Shown in pieces: positions 44,760 to 53,575 of a stretch of DNA of 64,000 bases. The number at the start of each line of letters is the position of its first letter. The first letter of the stretch is position 1. Origin of the DNA: Paenibacillus sp. J2TS4 (GTDB lineage Bacteria; Bacillota; Bacilli; Paenibacillales; NBRC-103111); assembly GCF_018403245.1 (NCBI RefSeq), contig NZ_BOSH01000003.1, positions 124,001 to 188,000 of the forward strand, given 5' to 3'. Both the position numbers and the translations under genes were made by a program. The notes beneath the pieces are model-generated. The model worked only from the letters and a program-made list of their open reading frames with translations. It did no database searches and had not been told where the DNA came from.

Positions 44760-46055
44760 TTGAAGGAAACGGTAATTATTAATGGAAGCTTTATAACCAT
44801 GGACCCGGAACAACCCTATATAGAAGGGGTTATGGTTATTAAAGGGGACCGCATCGATTACATAGGTCCGAATATGCCCAAGAAAGCTGAAGAATATGCG
44901 CAAGTAGTAGACGGTCGTCATAAAATTTATATGCCTGGTTTGGTTAACACTCATGGTCACGCAGCCATGACTCTGTTGAGGGGAGTAGGAGACGATCTGG
45001 CGCTGCAGGTATGGCTTGAGGAAAAAATGTGGCCGAACGAAGCCAAGTTTACGTCAGAGGACGTCAAGTGGAGCACTATGCTGGCCGTTCTGGAAATGCT
45101 CAAGGGCGGAACGACCTGCTTCGTTGATATGTATGACCATATGAACGAAGTGGCGCTGGCCGTGGAGCAGTCCGGCATGCGGGGCTGTCTGACCAGGGGA
45201 GTCATAGGCCTATGCTCTCCGGAGGAACAGAGCGCCAAGCTTGCCGAAGCGATGCAATTCGCCCGTGATTGGCACGGCAAAGCGGATGGACGGATCACGA
45301 CGATGATGGCACCTCATGCGGCCTATACCTGCCCTCCGGAGTACATTGAACGAATCGTGGCAGCGGCCCATGAGTTGAACCTTCCTCTGCATACCCATAT
45401 GTCGGAGACGGCCGCCGAAGTGGAGCAGAACGTGAAGCAATATGGCTGCAGACCACCCGAGCATCTGGCTAAGCTCGGAGTGTTCTCCCGGCCATGTCTG
45501 GTAGCGCATGGAGTTCATCTGACCGATGAGGAAATCACTCTGTTGAAGGAGTATGACGTTCGGGTCTCCCATAATCCGGGAAGCAACCTTAAGCTGGCCA
45601 GTGGCGTAGCGCGTGTGCCCGAGATGCTTCGTGCGGGAATTAAAGTATCGCTCGGTACAGACGGAGCAGCGAGCAATAACAACCTGGATATGTTTGAAGA
45701 GATGAGATTGGCTGCTTTGATCCATAAAGGAGTATCCGGGGATCCGGTTTCCATTCCTGCCGAACAGGCGCTGCGCATGGGTACGGTTGATGGAGCGCGC
45801 TCCATTTGGCTGGATGAGGTTGGAGTGCTTAAAGCGGGAATGAAAGCCGATTTTATCGCCCTGGATGCGGATCAGCCTCATTTATTGCCAAAGTCGAATT
45901 ATATATCTCATGTCGTCTATTCTGCCTCGGCCAAGGACGTTACAGATGTATATGTCAATGGGACTCAAGTCGTAAGCGGAGGACAATGCTTAACGCTTGA
46001 TGAAGAAAAGATCAAGGCCGAATTCCGCCAACGGTTCAGCGCTTTGCTCGGATAA
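44760..46055 (+). CDS. mtaD: 5'-methylthioadenosine/S-adenosylhomocysteine deaminase-like amidohydrolase
   Basis: The 431-residue metal-dependent hydrolase has the NTHGHAAM motif (HxH metal ligands), LPLHTHMSETAAE and the LGTDGAASNN metal Asp. These match the MtaD/SahH-deaminase group. I chose TTG 44760 because AAAGGGA lies before it and it gives the family length. The longer frame from 44667 begins upstream of the family start. Substrate specificity cannot be proved from sequence. Its presence fits the methionine-salvage genes elsewhere in the window. Confidence 0.85.
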   Translation: MKETVIINGSFITMDPEQPYIEGVMVIKGDRIDYIGPNMPKKAEEYAQVVDGRHKIYMPGLVNTHGHAAMTLLRGVGDDLALQVWLEEKMWPNEAKFTSEDVKWSTMLAVLEMLKGGTTCFVDMYDHMNEVALAVEQSGMRGCLTRGVIGLCSPEEQSAKLAEAMQFARDWHGKADGRITTMMAPHAAYTCPPEYIERIVAAAHELNLPLHTHMSETAAEVEQNVKQYGCRPPEHLAKLGVFSRPCLVAHGVHLTDEEITLLKEYDVRVSHNPGSNLKLASGVARVPEMLRAGIKVSLGTDGAASNNNLDMFEEMRLAALIHKGVSGDPVSIPAEQALRMGTVDGARSIWLDEVGVLKAGMKADFIALDADQPHLLPKSNYISHVVYSASAKDVTDVYVNGTQVVSGGQCLTLDEEKIKAEFRQRFSALLG

Positions 46056-46080
46056 CGGCTAATAGGAGGCCAATGAGAAA

Positions 46081-46572
46081 TTGCGCAATAAAAAACGAAT
46101 CGTATGGGGGAGTATCGCTGCTGTCATTCTGATTTTGTTTATCGCGTTTCGATTTTATCAGGCGATTCAAGCGGATCTGAAGCAGGATAAGGAGCACGCC
46201 GTCGCTGTCGCCCTGCAGGAGACGAGAATGGAGCAGGTTAATAGAGTGGAGCCATTCATCGGCGACAAGCCTTACATGGTCGTGTATGGCCTGTCAGATC
46301 GCGAGGAGGAAATGATCGTCTGGGTCAACGAAGACGAGGTGCTTACTAAATTTGGACGGGAAGGAGTGGATTTGGAAACGGTCAGGGACAAAACGGCAGC
46401 CAAAAATCCACAACTTCAAATATTGCGTGTCAGCGCAGGCAAGCTTCAGGATGTACTGGTATGGGAAGTTTTCTACAAGCAGAAGGAAGAAGAAGGAGAG
46501 CGGCATTATTATGATTATTACCGCTTTACCGACGGCGAGCTTCTGGACACTTACCGAATGACGGGGCCTTAA
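46081..46572 (+). CDS. ypmB: YpmB-like membrane protein (DUF5590)
   Basis: The 163-residue protein has one N-terminal membrane anchor (about 8-26). An extracytoplasmic domain with a PepSY-like pattern follows (EEEMIVWVNEDEVLTKFG and YYDYYRFTDGELLDTY). It starts at TTG behind AGGAGG. It fits the Bacillus ypmB family by position before dnaD and by pattern. Function unknown. Confidence 0.75.
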   Translation: MRNKKRIVWGSIAAVILILFIAFRFYQAIQADLKQDKEHAVAVALQETRMEQVNRVEPFIGDKPYMVVYGLSDREEEMIVWVNEDEVLTKFGREGVDLETVRDKTAAKNPQLQILRVSAGKLQDVLVWEVFYKQKEEEGERHYYDYYRFTDGELLDTYRMTGP

Positions 46573-46704
46573 GCGGGATTCTATGAAACTTAAGGAACAG
46601 ATGGTATAAAGCCCCTTGCCTTCACACATTTTTCTAACATTCGTTATAGATTCTGTGATATACTCGTATATATCACTTCTTAATGATTAGAAAGGTGGGC
46701 GTAG

Positions 46705-47247
46705 ATGAAACTGAGAGTAGTTCCAATATTGCTGGCAGTAGTTTGTTCAAGTTTAATTTTGTTCGGCGGTTGGTTCATGTATCGCAGCTATGCGATGGAA
46801 ACTCCGCTTAATGAACTCGTTTCTCAAGCCCAAGGTGTTGAACAAGTTCAAATGGAGCTGTCCAACCAAGCGGTTAATATAAAAGTAAAGCTGAACGGCG
46901 AAGCAAATTTGCGTGAAATCTATCAGAAGGTTGCTACAGAAGGCGCTAATATTATCGGTAAACGCCAATTGACTATTCAAGTGGAGAACAATTCTTCTTC
47001 CGATCTGGATCAGTGGTGGTCTCTCGTCTTGTTTGACATTGCCCAGGCGATGGATACAAGGCAATATTCCCAAATACCCGCGACTCTGGAAGAAAAAACT
47101 GCTACCCTTCCGGGCTTGCAAGCCGTAACCGAAATGGACGATAATAATGTATATGTTCGACTTACCCACGAGGGAAAGAGCAAATATATTATTTTGCCGA
47201 GAGTTCCGGCTAGGTTAGGAGTGTGGCCGAATGAGCAAGTACAGTAA
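46705..47247 (+). CDS. Unknown membrane-anchored protein overlapping the FtsH paralogue
   Basis: The 180-residue protein has an N-terminal hydrophobic anchor (about 6-26) and a soluble extracytoplasmic domain with alternating alpha/beta pattern (for example VQMELSNQAVNIKVKLNG and NVYVRLTHEGKSKYIIL). I do not recognise a family. AGAAAGGTGGG lies before the ATG. It overlaps the ftsH-like gene by 17 bases, so the two are translated together. It may be an accessory subunit. Confidence 0.8.
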   Translation: MKLRVVPILLAVVCSSLILFGGWFMYRSYAMETPLNELVSQAQGVEQVQMELSNQAVNIKVKLNGEANLREIYQKVATEGANIIGKRQLTIQVENNSSSDLDQWWSLVLFDIAQAMDTRQYSQIPATLEEKTATLPGLQAVTEMDDNNVYVRLTHEGKSKYIILPRVPARLGVWPNEQVQ

Positions 47248-48730
47248 AGAAATACTAATCGGAGTCATTCCGGTCGTTCTGCTGTTTCTCGCTTTTTTAG
47301 GACTTAACATTATTCCACTTGTCATGATGGCCGTTCTGATTATTGCGTTACTGTATATTGTCAAGCCCAAGATGAACATGGAGGCGAAGAGAGAGCGGCC
47401 GGGGAAGATAACCAAGCCAGTCGCGCTGACCTTCGAAGAGATTGGCGGGCAAGAGAATGCGAAGAATGAATTGAAGGAAGCCCTGGAGTTTATAATAAAG
47501 TTTGAAGAAATTAAAAAATTCGGAATTCGCCCTTTAAAAGGAATTTTGCTTACAGGACCTCCGGGAACGGGAAAGACGCTGATGGCCAAGGCGGCGGCTC
47601 ATTATACGAACTCCGTCTTTGTCAGCGCCTCCGGAAGTGAATTTGTCGAGATGTACGTAGGGGTAGGAGCCAGCCGGATTCGCGAGATGTTCAAGAAAGC
47701 GAAGACGATGGCTCAGAAAGAAAATAAGGATAGCGCCGTCATTTTCATTGATGAAATTGATGTTATCGGCGGCAAAAGGGACGGCGGGCAGCATAGGGAG
47801 TATGACCAGACGCTTAACCAGCTCCTGACCGAGATGGACGGAATTCATACGACGGAAACTCCGCGGATTCTTATTATTGCTGCTACGAATCGTAAGGAAA
47901 TGCTGGATTCGGCCTTGCTTCGCCCTGGTCGCTTTGACCGTCATATTCAGGTCGATCTTCCGGACAAGAAGGGACGTCTCCATATTCTGAACATTCACGC
48001 GAAAAATAAGCCGCTGGCCGAAACCGTAAATTTGGAAAAAATCGCGGAAGAAACCTTTCACTTTTCCGGTGCTCAGCTGGAAAGCGTCATGAATGAAGCG
48101 GCGATCTATGCTATGAGGGACAGCGAGGAGACGATCGATCAACGGCATTTGACGATGGCGATCGATAAAGTGATGATGGGGGAGAAGACGGATCGCGAAA
48201 CAAGCAACGAAGAACGCGAACGCGTCGCTTATCACGAATTGGGACATGCTATTGTCGCAGAAGTGGTCAAGCCGGGTACGGTATCCCAGGTTTCTCTCAG
48301 TCCCCGGGGTCCGGCGCTAGGGTATGTCAGACATAATCCTCAGGAGGACCAATACTTGTATACTAAAGAGTATTTGGAAGAACGGATTATGATCGCACTT
48401 GGCGGAGCGGTTGCCGAAGAGATGTTCTATGGCAACCGGAGTACCGGTTCCCGCAATGATTTTGAACAAGCCCTTAATCTGGTCAAAATGATGATGGATT
48501 CCGGGTTGACGACCTTGGGAATCGTTGACCGGGAAATGGTAACTAAAGAGGAGCTAATGAAAGCTAACTCTTCCATATTAGATTCATTGACGGCAAGAAC
48601 ACGTGAAATTTTGGAAACTTATCGCACGGTATTCATTCAAGCTTTAAGCATCCTTATTAAAGAAGAAGTGTTATCCGGAGATCAATTCCGAAACTTGCTT
48701 GCCATGCTGAAGCAGAAAAGCACGGCCTGA
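47231..48730 (+). CDS. FtsH-like membrane AAA metalloprotease (short paralogue)
   Basis: The 499-residue ATP-dependent protease has two membrane segments (about 9-27 and 30-45) that follow each other almost directly. FtsH normally has about 75 residues between them. The AAA domain has GPPGTGKT, EMYVGVGASR (the pore Phe is Tyr), FIDEIDVIGG and RPGRFDRH. The zinc site is HELGH with the third ligand Asp in SRNDFEQA. The C-terminal helical part is short. The true housekeeping FtsH is expected elsewhere. Confidence 0.9.
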   Translation: MSKYSKEILIGVIPVVLLFLAFLGLNIIPLVMMAVLIIALLYIVKPKMNMEAKRERPGKITKPVALTFEEIGGQENAKNELKEALEFIIKFEEIKKFGIRPLKGILLTGPPGTGKTLMAKAAAHYTNSVFVSASGSEFVEMYVGVGASRIREMFKKAKTMAQKENKDSAVIFIDEIDVIGGKRDGGQHREYDQTLNQLLTEMDGIHTTETPRILIIAATNRKEMLDSALLRPGRFDRHIQVDLPDKKGRLHILNIHAKNKPLAETVNLEKIAEETFHFSGAQLESVMNEAAIYAMRDSEETIDQRHLTMAIDKVMMGEKTDRETSNEERERVAYHELGHAIVAEVVKPGTVSQVSLSPRGPALGYVRHNPQEDQYLYTKEYLEERIMIALGGAVAEEMFYGNRSTGSRNDFEQALNLVKMMMDSGLTTLGIVDREMVTKEELMKANSSILDSLTARTREILETYRTVFIQALSILIKEEVLSGDQFRNLLAMLKQKSTA

Positions 48731-48741
48731 ATAGACCGCGA

Positions 48742-48795
48742 CAGAGGCTGTTTTCATTAGCGGATAATGCTAATGTTAACAGTCTCTCTATTTAT
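48742..48795 (+). terminator. Probable terminator after the FtsH paralogue
   Basis: A long stem with AGGCTGTT/AACAGTCT and inner CATTAGC/GCTAATG. A moderately T-rich tail (CTCTATTTATT) follows. Confidence 0.6.
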
Positions 48796-48890
48796 TATCC
48801 GATTTATTCTGCTTCTATATGATCTGTGCAAATAGCTGCCCAACATAGTACAATAGAGTTTGTGGTTCGTATTTCTAATGAGGTGATGGT

Positions 48891-49559
48891 GTGAACAACA
48901 AGGAGTGGAAGCGACTGGAGGAAGGGATACTCGTCGGCTTGCAGGAAGGGACTCTTCCGGTCCCCCACTTGTTTCTCAAAATGTATCCCGACTTGAAGCT
49001 GAATGATACGGAGGCTATGCTGCTCCTTCACCTGATGTCTTTTATCGAGAAAGAAAAGAAAGATTTTCCGACGATCGAAGAAATTCAAAGCCGGATGGCC
49101 GCTTCTCCGGAGCAGGTTATCCAGGCACTGCAAAAGCTTCTTAAAGAAGGCTGGATCAATATTGATGAAGAGGTAGACTCCATATCCGGGATTCAGTATG
49201 AGCGCTATAATTTGTCCGGCATGTACCGTAAGCTCGCTTCAGCCTGGGGGGATCGGTGCAAGGAGGAGGATCGCCAGAGGAAGCTGTCTGCGACGAAGGA
49301 AAGCAAGGATATCTTTACTATCTTTGAGAACGAATTCGCTCGCCCTCTTACTCCTATGGAGCTGGAGACGATAGCCGGCTGGCTGGATCAGGATAAGTAC
49401 AATAAAGATCTTATCGTAGCTGCATTGAAGGAAGCGGTGTTTGCCGGGAAAGTGCATTTTCGTTATATTGATCGAATTTTACTCGAATGGAGCCGCAACC
49501 GCATCTTCACACCGGAGCAGGCTAAGGAGCACGCCCAGCGTTTTCGTGGGACCCGATAA
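48891..49559 (+). CDS. dnaD: DNA replication initiation protein DnaD
   Basis: A 222-residue primosome protein with an N-terminal winged-helix region (DnaD_N; about 15-95) and a C-terminal DnaB_2/DnaD domain (about 138-215) with FARPLTPMELETIAGWL and the YIDRILLEW tail. It starts at GTG behind GAGGTGATG. In Bacillus dnaD follows asnS and precedes nth. Here neither neighbour is present. Confidence 0.93.
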   Translation: MNNKEWKRLEEGILVGLQEGTLPVPHLFLKMYPDLKLNDTEAMLLLHLMSFIEKEKKDFPTIEEIQSRMAASPEQVIQALQKLLKEGWINIDEEVDSISGIQYERYNLSGMYRKLASAWGDRCKEEDRQRKLSATKESKDIFTIFENEFARPLTPMELETIAGWLDQDKYNKDLIVAALKEAVFAGKVHFRYIDRILLEWSRNRIFTPEQAKEHAQRFRGTR

Positions 49560-49596
49560 ACGAGCAAATGAAATGAGATCTATGGCAAGAGAAAAC

Positions 49597-49643
49597 AAAA
49601 ACCTTCGAAGGGGGATCTTTTCCCCTGCATTCGAAGGTTTTTC
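49597..49643. terminator. Bidirectional terminator between dnaD and mtnB
   Basis: AACCTTCGAA/TTCGAAGGTT stem with a following T run on the plus strand and an A run on the left, so it acts on both strands. Confidence 0.9.
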
Positions 49644-49719
49644 TATCTGCTAAATGATTAGAATTTATAAGATTTCACCGCGAAACGTTATTTCGCCTTC
49701 TAAGGACGGCGACAGCCGT

Positions 49720-50373
49720 TTACGCTTGTTTATTGAGCAAATGCCATCGGTAAATATACTCGAACAAAAATTCGAACGCCTCCAAATGGCGCTTAGCCTC
49801 AAAGGCATTGGCCCCCCAGGCGTAAATTCCGTGCTTGCGCAGAACGATCCCTGGAATGCGCGGGAGGATCGCTCCTTGGACAAGCTCGGCGATTCTCGGG
49901 ATTTCCGCATAGTTGGGGAGAATCGGAATACGGATCTGGGCGTCCTCTTCCCATATGTTCAGAGCTTTAATCAGCTCGACTCCTTCCACGGGGATCGATT
50001 TCTCCGGCCAATACAGCTCGGAAACCAAATTATTAAATAAGGTATGCACATGGAAAATCGCTCCGCATCCGGTCACGCGATAGATTTCGCAGTGGATGAG
50101 CGTCTCTGCGGACGGTTTAAGCCCGGTAGACTCAAGCGGCTGCCCGTTCTGATCGACGATCAGGAAATCCTCGGGAGTCGACTTCGATTTATCTTTGCCG
50201 CTCGCGGTAACCGCAAAAGCGAAGGAATGGCCATCCTCGCTCCTATCTCCTATCCTTACAGAAAGGTTGCCGCTTGTGGCAGGAAACCAGCCCCGTGCAG
50301 CCAGCGTTGCTTTAATTTCACTAAGTTCAGCGAACGCCTTCTGTTTTTGTTCCAAAGTCATTCTATGCACCAC
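49720..50373 (-). CDS. mtnB: Methylthioribulose-1-phosphate dehydratase
   Basis: Class II aldolase-like zinc enzyme of the methionine salvage pathway. The 217-residue protein has FHVHTLFNNLV with zinc histidines and SGNLSVRIG near the start. A start at GTG 50373 lies 8 bases after GAGGGGG. It overlaps mtnX by 11 bases. mtnD, which follows mtnB in Bacillus, is not present here. Confidence 0.92.
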   Translation of the reverse strand: MVHRMTLEQKQKAFAELSEIKATLAARGWFPATSGNLSVRIGDRSEDGHSFAFAVTASGKDKSKSTPEDFLIVDQNGQPLESTGLKPSAETLIHCEIYRVTGCGAIFHVHTLFNNLVSELYWPEKSIPVEGVELIKALNIWEEDAQIRIPILPNYAEIPRIAELVQGAILPRIPGIVLRKHGIYAWGANAFEAKRHLEAFEFLFEYIYRWHLLNKQA

Positions 50374-51052
50374 TGTCCGTTCCCCCTCTTAAAGCGTTCA
50401 GTCCGTAGATGACATCATGAAAAGTTGCAAATTTATGATAGGGCATCCCCAGCTTCTGGCATTCCTCGGCCAGATGGGAACGGGCAAATACAAAATCGGC
50501 CTGCTTGGCCCCTTCAAAATCGGAGATGCTGTCTCCGATCAGGATTCGGTTGTAACGGTCGGGCGAGTAAGACCGGATGATGGACGTTTTACACATACCG
50601 CAACCTTTGCCGCAATGCTCGTCACATGGATAAGGCCATGTAATCCGAAGTCTCTCCTCCGAAAAATCACTGCCGTTACAATAAATTTGCTCTGGCTTCA
50701 GATCGAAGGGAGCCAGTGTAGGAAGCAAGAAAAAATCTATTCCTCCGCTAGTGACGAGAAATTCAAAATCATGCTCTCTTACATAATCCAGCAGCTCGGG
50801 AAAGCCCTCGCGGATACGAATCGATTGTCGAGTGTACTGGATAATTTCTTCCTTGAGAGACGAAGGGAGCAGAGCAAACATGCCTCCGACGCCCTCTTGC
50901 AATGTAATCTCTTTGTCGAGGACCTGGCGAAGCAGATCTTCCCAACCGTCCGGCTGAAAATGCTTCATAATGTCCAAAATGTTATCGGTGACCGTGATGG
51001 TTCCATCAAAGTCACAAAAAATGATGTTTTTCTTGCCCGCATCGAGCTTCAT
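50363..51052 (-). CDS. mtnX: 2-hydroxy-3-keto-5-methylthiopentenyl-1-phosphate phosphatase
   Basis: HAD-superfamily phosphatase of methionine salvage with 229 residues. The nucleophile motif is FCDFDGTIT near the start, and motif IV is IGDSISDFEG. I chose the ATG at 51052, which overlaps the mtnW stop codon (ATGA). A Cys-rich stretch (CDEHCGKGCGMCK) at about 140-152 is an unusual insert and may bind metal. Confidence 0.92.
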   Translation of the reverse strand: MKLDAGKKNIIFCDFDGTITVTDNILDIMKHFQPDGWEDLLRQVLDKEITLQEGVGGMFALLPSSLKEEIIQYTRQSIRIREGFPELLDYVREHDFEFLVTSGGIDFFLLPTLAPFDLKPEQIYCNGSDFSEERLRITWPYPCDEHCGKGCGMCKTSIIRSYSPDRYNRILIGDSISDFEGAKQADFVFARSHLAEECQKLGMPYHKFATFHDVIYGLNALRGGTDSGA

Positions 51053-52323
51053 TCTTTGACCCCCCACGCCTCAATAGCGGCCTGCAGCTCTTCGTGACCG
51101 GAGATACTGGCGTACTCTCGCAGAGAGGTACCGCTCATGGCAGCTTGAATAGCTTGTCTGAAAGCGCGACCGCCGGCTTCCGTCCCCATCGGATGGCCGT
51201 GTATGCCGCCTCCCGCGTTGACAACAACCTCCGTGCCGAAATCGCGTAAAATGAGCGGGACGAGCCCCGGGTGAATACCGGCCGATGGGACCGGAAAGCT
51301 TTGCCGCAGAGGCATAGAAGCGGAAGCCTTGCTATCCGGCGTATTTACAGAATATAGATAATCGTTGATGTTATCGGTAATCAATGCATGGCGGATCGCC
51401 ATATTCTCTTCTTTCGGCATAACAACAGAGCCGTAAGGGGAAGGGAACAGAACGAGATCTGCCCCGGCTAACCGCATCAGCTTCCCAAGCAGCAGGGAGG
51501 CGGACATGCCGTGGTGCGGAGACGGATATAGCGCTCCGGCTAAAGCGGGGTGAGCCGCGATAGGCACTGTAATGTCCGGATGGGCGCTTAGTTCTTGCAG
51601 GGTATCAAATCCGTAAGCGAGCACATTGAACAGAAGGGCATTGGCACCGAGCGAGATCGCCCTAACCGCTTGCTCCGCCAAGCGGGAAGCAGGGCCGGTC
51701 AGATTCACTGCGTAAAGCAGCTTTTGACCGGTGCTCTCCTCGGCCTGCCTAGCTGCTTCCATGCAGGCGGGCACCCGTTTCTCCAGCGGGGTAAGCGGAT
51801 TTTCGAATAAAATTTCGTCATCCTTGATTAAATCGACGCCACCCAGCGCCTGCTTGTAGAACTGTTCACTCAGGGCAGGCAAATCATGGCCAATGACCGA
51901 TTTGAATATGCTCATAAGAAGAGGCCGGTCGTGAACTCCAAGCTGTTCACGCACACCTTGGATCCCGAATTTAGGTCCGGTAAAAGATCCAAGGAAATCA
52001 TCGGAAAAATGGAGGTCTATCAGCTTGATTCGACCGTCCATGGACAGCTTTCCGAATACTGTAACGAGAAGCGCCGGGAGATCCCGGCTGAAATTAACAT
52101 CTGGATAGGCAATTCGGATATCGGCGTAGCGTTCCTCCTCGTCATCGCGGCTTTCCTTGATATCGATCACTTGGCCCAGATAAGGCCGCATGCTGATTTT
52201 GTTTGCTTCGGGCAGGTCCGTCCAGCTTCCGACGGTTAACCCTACGGCAATACCGGTCGCCTTCTTGTGAAAATCCGCTTGTTCGTCATAACAGCGATAG
52301 GTCGCTGTACAATAGGAGCTCAT
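51049..52323 (-). CDS. mtnW: RuBisCO-like 2,3-diketo-5-methylthiopentyl-1-phosphate enolase
   Basis: A 424-residue RuBisCO-like protein that performs the enolase step before MtnX. GGVDLIKDDE holds the Lys that is carbamylated in true RuBisCO. GIHPG and HGHPMGTEAG follow. GCAGGTGA precedes the ATG. The gene lies between proC and mtnX on the minus strand, in the order mtnW-mtnX-mtnB. Confidence 0.95.
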   Translation of the reverse strand: MSSYCTATYRCYDEQADFHKKATGIAVGLTVGSWTDLPEANKISMRPYLGQVIDIKESRDDEEERYADIRIAYPDVNFSRDLPALLVTVFGKLSMDGRIKLIDLHFSDDFLGSFTGPKFGIQGVREQLGVHDRPLLMSIFKSVIGHDLPALSEQFYKQALGGVDLIKDDEILFENPLTPLEKRVPACMEAARQAEESTGQKLLYAVNLTGPASRLAEQAVRAISLGANALLFNVLAYGFDTLQELSAHPDITVPIAAHPALAGALYPSPHHGMSASLLLGKLMRLAGADLVLFPSPYGSVVMPKEENMAIRHALITDNINDYLYSVNTPDSKASASMPLRQSFPVPSAGIHPGLVPLILRDFGTEVVVNAGGGIHGHPMGTEAGGRAFRQAIQAAMSGTSLREYASISGHEELQAAIEAWGVKE

Positions 52324-52342
52324 GGTTTCACCTGCTTTTCGT

Positions 52343-53206
52343 TCATGGTTTCATCATTTCGGCGGAAGTGCTCCGTCCGAGCTCCCCTGCTCTTTCAGAA
52401 GCCCGGTGCACCGCACTTCGGACCGCCTCATGGAAGCGGTACTCGTCCAATTTCTCCAGGGCCGCCTGTGTCGTTCCATTAGGCGAGGTTACTTTGCGCC
52501 GGAGGGCGGCCGGATCTTCTCCTGTAGCTTTGACCATCGAAGCCGCCCCGAGAACCGTCTGCACCGTCAGAAGACGGGCTTGCTCTTCATCGAGTCCGCC
52601 GGCGATTCCGGCTTCCATCATCGCTTCCATCATATAATAAATATAAGCCGGTCCACTGCCGGAAACGCCTGTAACGACGTCTATGAGCGGCTCCTCGACG
52701 ATGACCGTCTCTCCGGTGGCCGCAAACAGATCCAGGGCGAGAGCCTGATGCTCGCTCGTGGCAGAGGAGGAGAAGCAGAGGCCGGTAGCTCCCAGGCCGA
52801 TCGTGCTCGACGTATTGGGCATACATCGGGCGATCGGGATCCCGCCGCCCGACAAGCCCTCGATTGTAGACAGAGATAAGCCGGCCACGACGGAGATGAG
52901 AAGATGCCGGGGATCCAGCGATGGCGCGATTTCGACCAGTGCTTCCCCGACATCCTTCGGCTTCATCGCCAGGACAATCAGATCGGCCTCGGACATATAC
53001 CGGGCTACCGCTTCCGATCCGCAGCCTATGCGGATGCCGTACTCTCGGTTTAAAGCTGCCAACCGTTCCCGGTTGCTTCGGTTGGTAGCGATAATTCGCT
53101 CAGGATCGGTGTCCGGTCGGGACACCAGCCCGCGAATAATGGCTTCCGCCATCGGCCCGGCGCCGATGAATAAAATAGTTTTGGCCGCTAACAGCTGATG
53201 ACTCAT
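52343..53206 (-). CDS. proC: Pyrroline-5-carboxylate reductase
   Basis: Last step of proline synthesis. The 287-residue protein has the NAD(P) motif FIGAGPMAEAII and the C-terminal SGSGPAYIYYMMEA pattern. The ATG at 53206 (MSHQLLAAK) lies 7 bases after GGAGGT, and I prefer it to the start at 53233. The region upstream holds tandem hairpin repeats, so it may be transcribed separately from proBA. Confidence 0.95.
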   Translation of the reverse strand: MSHQLLAAKTILFIGAGPMAEAIIRGLVSRPDTDPERIIATNRSNRERLAALNREYGIRIGCGSEAVARYMSEADLIVLAMKPKDVGEALVEIAPSLDPRHLLISVVAGLSLSTIEGLSGGGIPIARCMPNTSSTIGLGATGLCFSSSATSEHQALALDLFAATGETVIVEEPLIDVVTGVSGSGPAYIYYMMEAMMEAGIAGGLDEEQARLLTVQTVLGAASMVKATGEDPAALRRKVTSPNGTTQAALEKLDEYRFHEAVRSAVHRASERAGELGRSTSAEMMKP

Positions 53207-53339
53207 GTTCAATACCTCCGTGCTGTCGGTCAAGGTGCTGGGACACTTGGCCAGAGTTTCTGACAGGCTGGCTTTCTAACTACATAATTTATAAGTTTTG
53301 GAGGTGAGAACAGGTCTCTTTCCAAAATTAATGAAGGAA

Positions 53340-53530
53340 TACAAAAGTGCAGTCGATGCGTGCCTATGGACCTCATTTCGAAAGATCAACTGCAAATATA
53401 CAGTAGATTCGGCCATTTAGTCCCGAAAATGGCTGGGTCGCAAAAATGTACTGCAGAATTGCAGTCGATGTCTCTAAACGAGTGGATTTCGGTCAAAAGT
53501 ACTGTATGATTGCAGTCGATTACTCTATAA
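53340..53530. repeat. Tandem imperfect hairpin repeats between proA and proC
   Basis: Three palindromes of the type ACTGYAnnATTGCAGT lie at 53389, 53450 and 53501. Each is followed by CGAT or GAT, and a further GTGCAGTCGAT half lies at 53347. Spacings are about 61 and 51 bases. GGATTTCGG and GGCCATTTAGTCCCGAAAATGG-type blocks lie in between. Confidence 0.7.
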
Positions 53531-53575
53531 TGCACTCCGGAAGAGGCGTGCGTTGCGATGCTAGCATGGGAAGGC

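Noticed and set aside
45210..45881. 223-residue minus-strand frame opposite mtaD
   Set aside because: Shadow of a clearly coding plus-strand gene.
47534..48247. 237-residue minus-strand frame opposite the FtsH paralogue
   Set aside because: Shadow of the plus-strand AAA and protease motifs.
50417..51097. 226-residue plus-strand frame opposite mtnX
   Set aside because: mtnX has clear HAD motifs on the minus strand. The plus frame has none.
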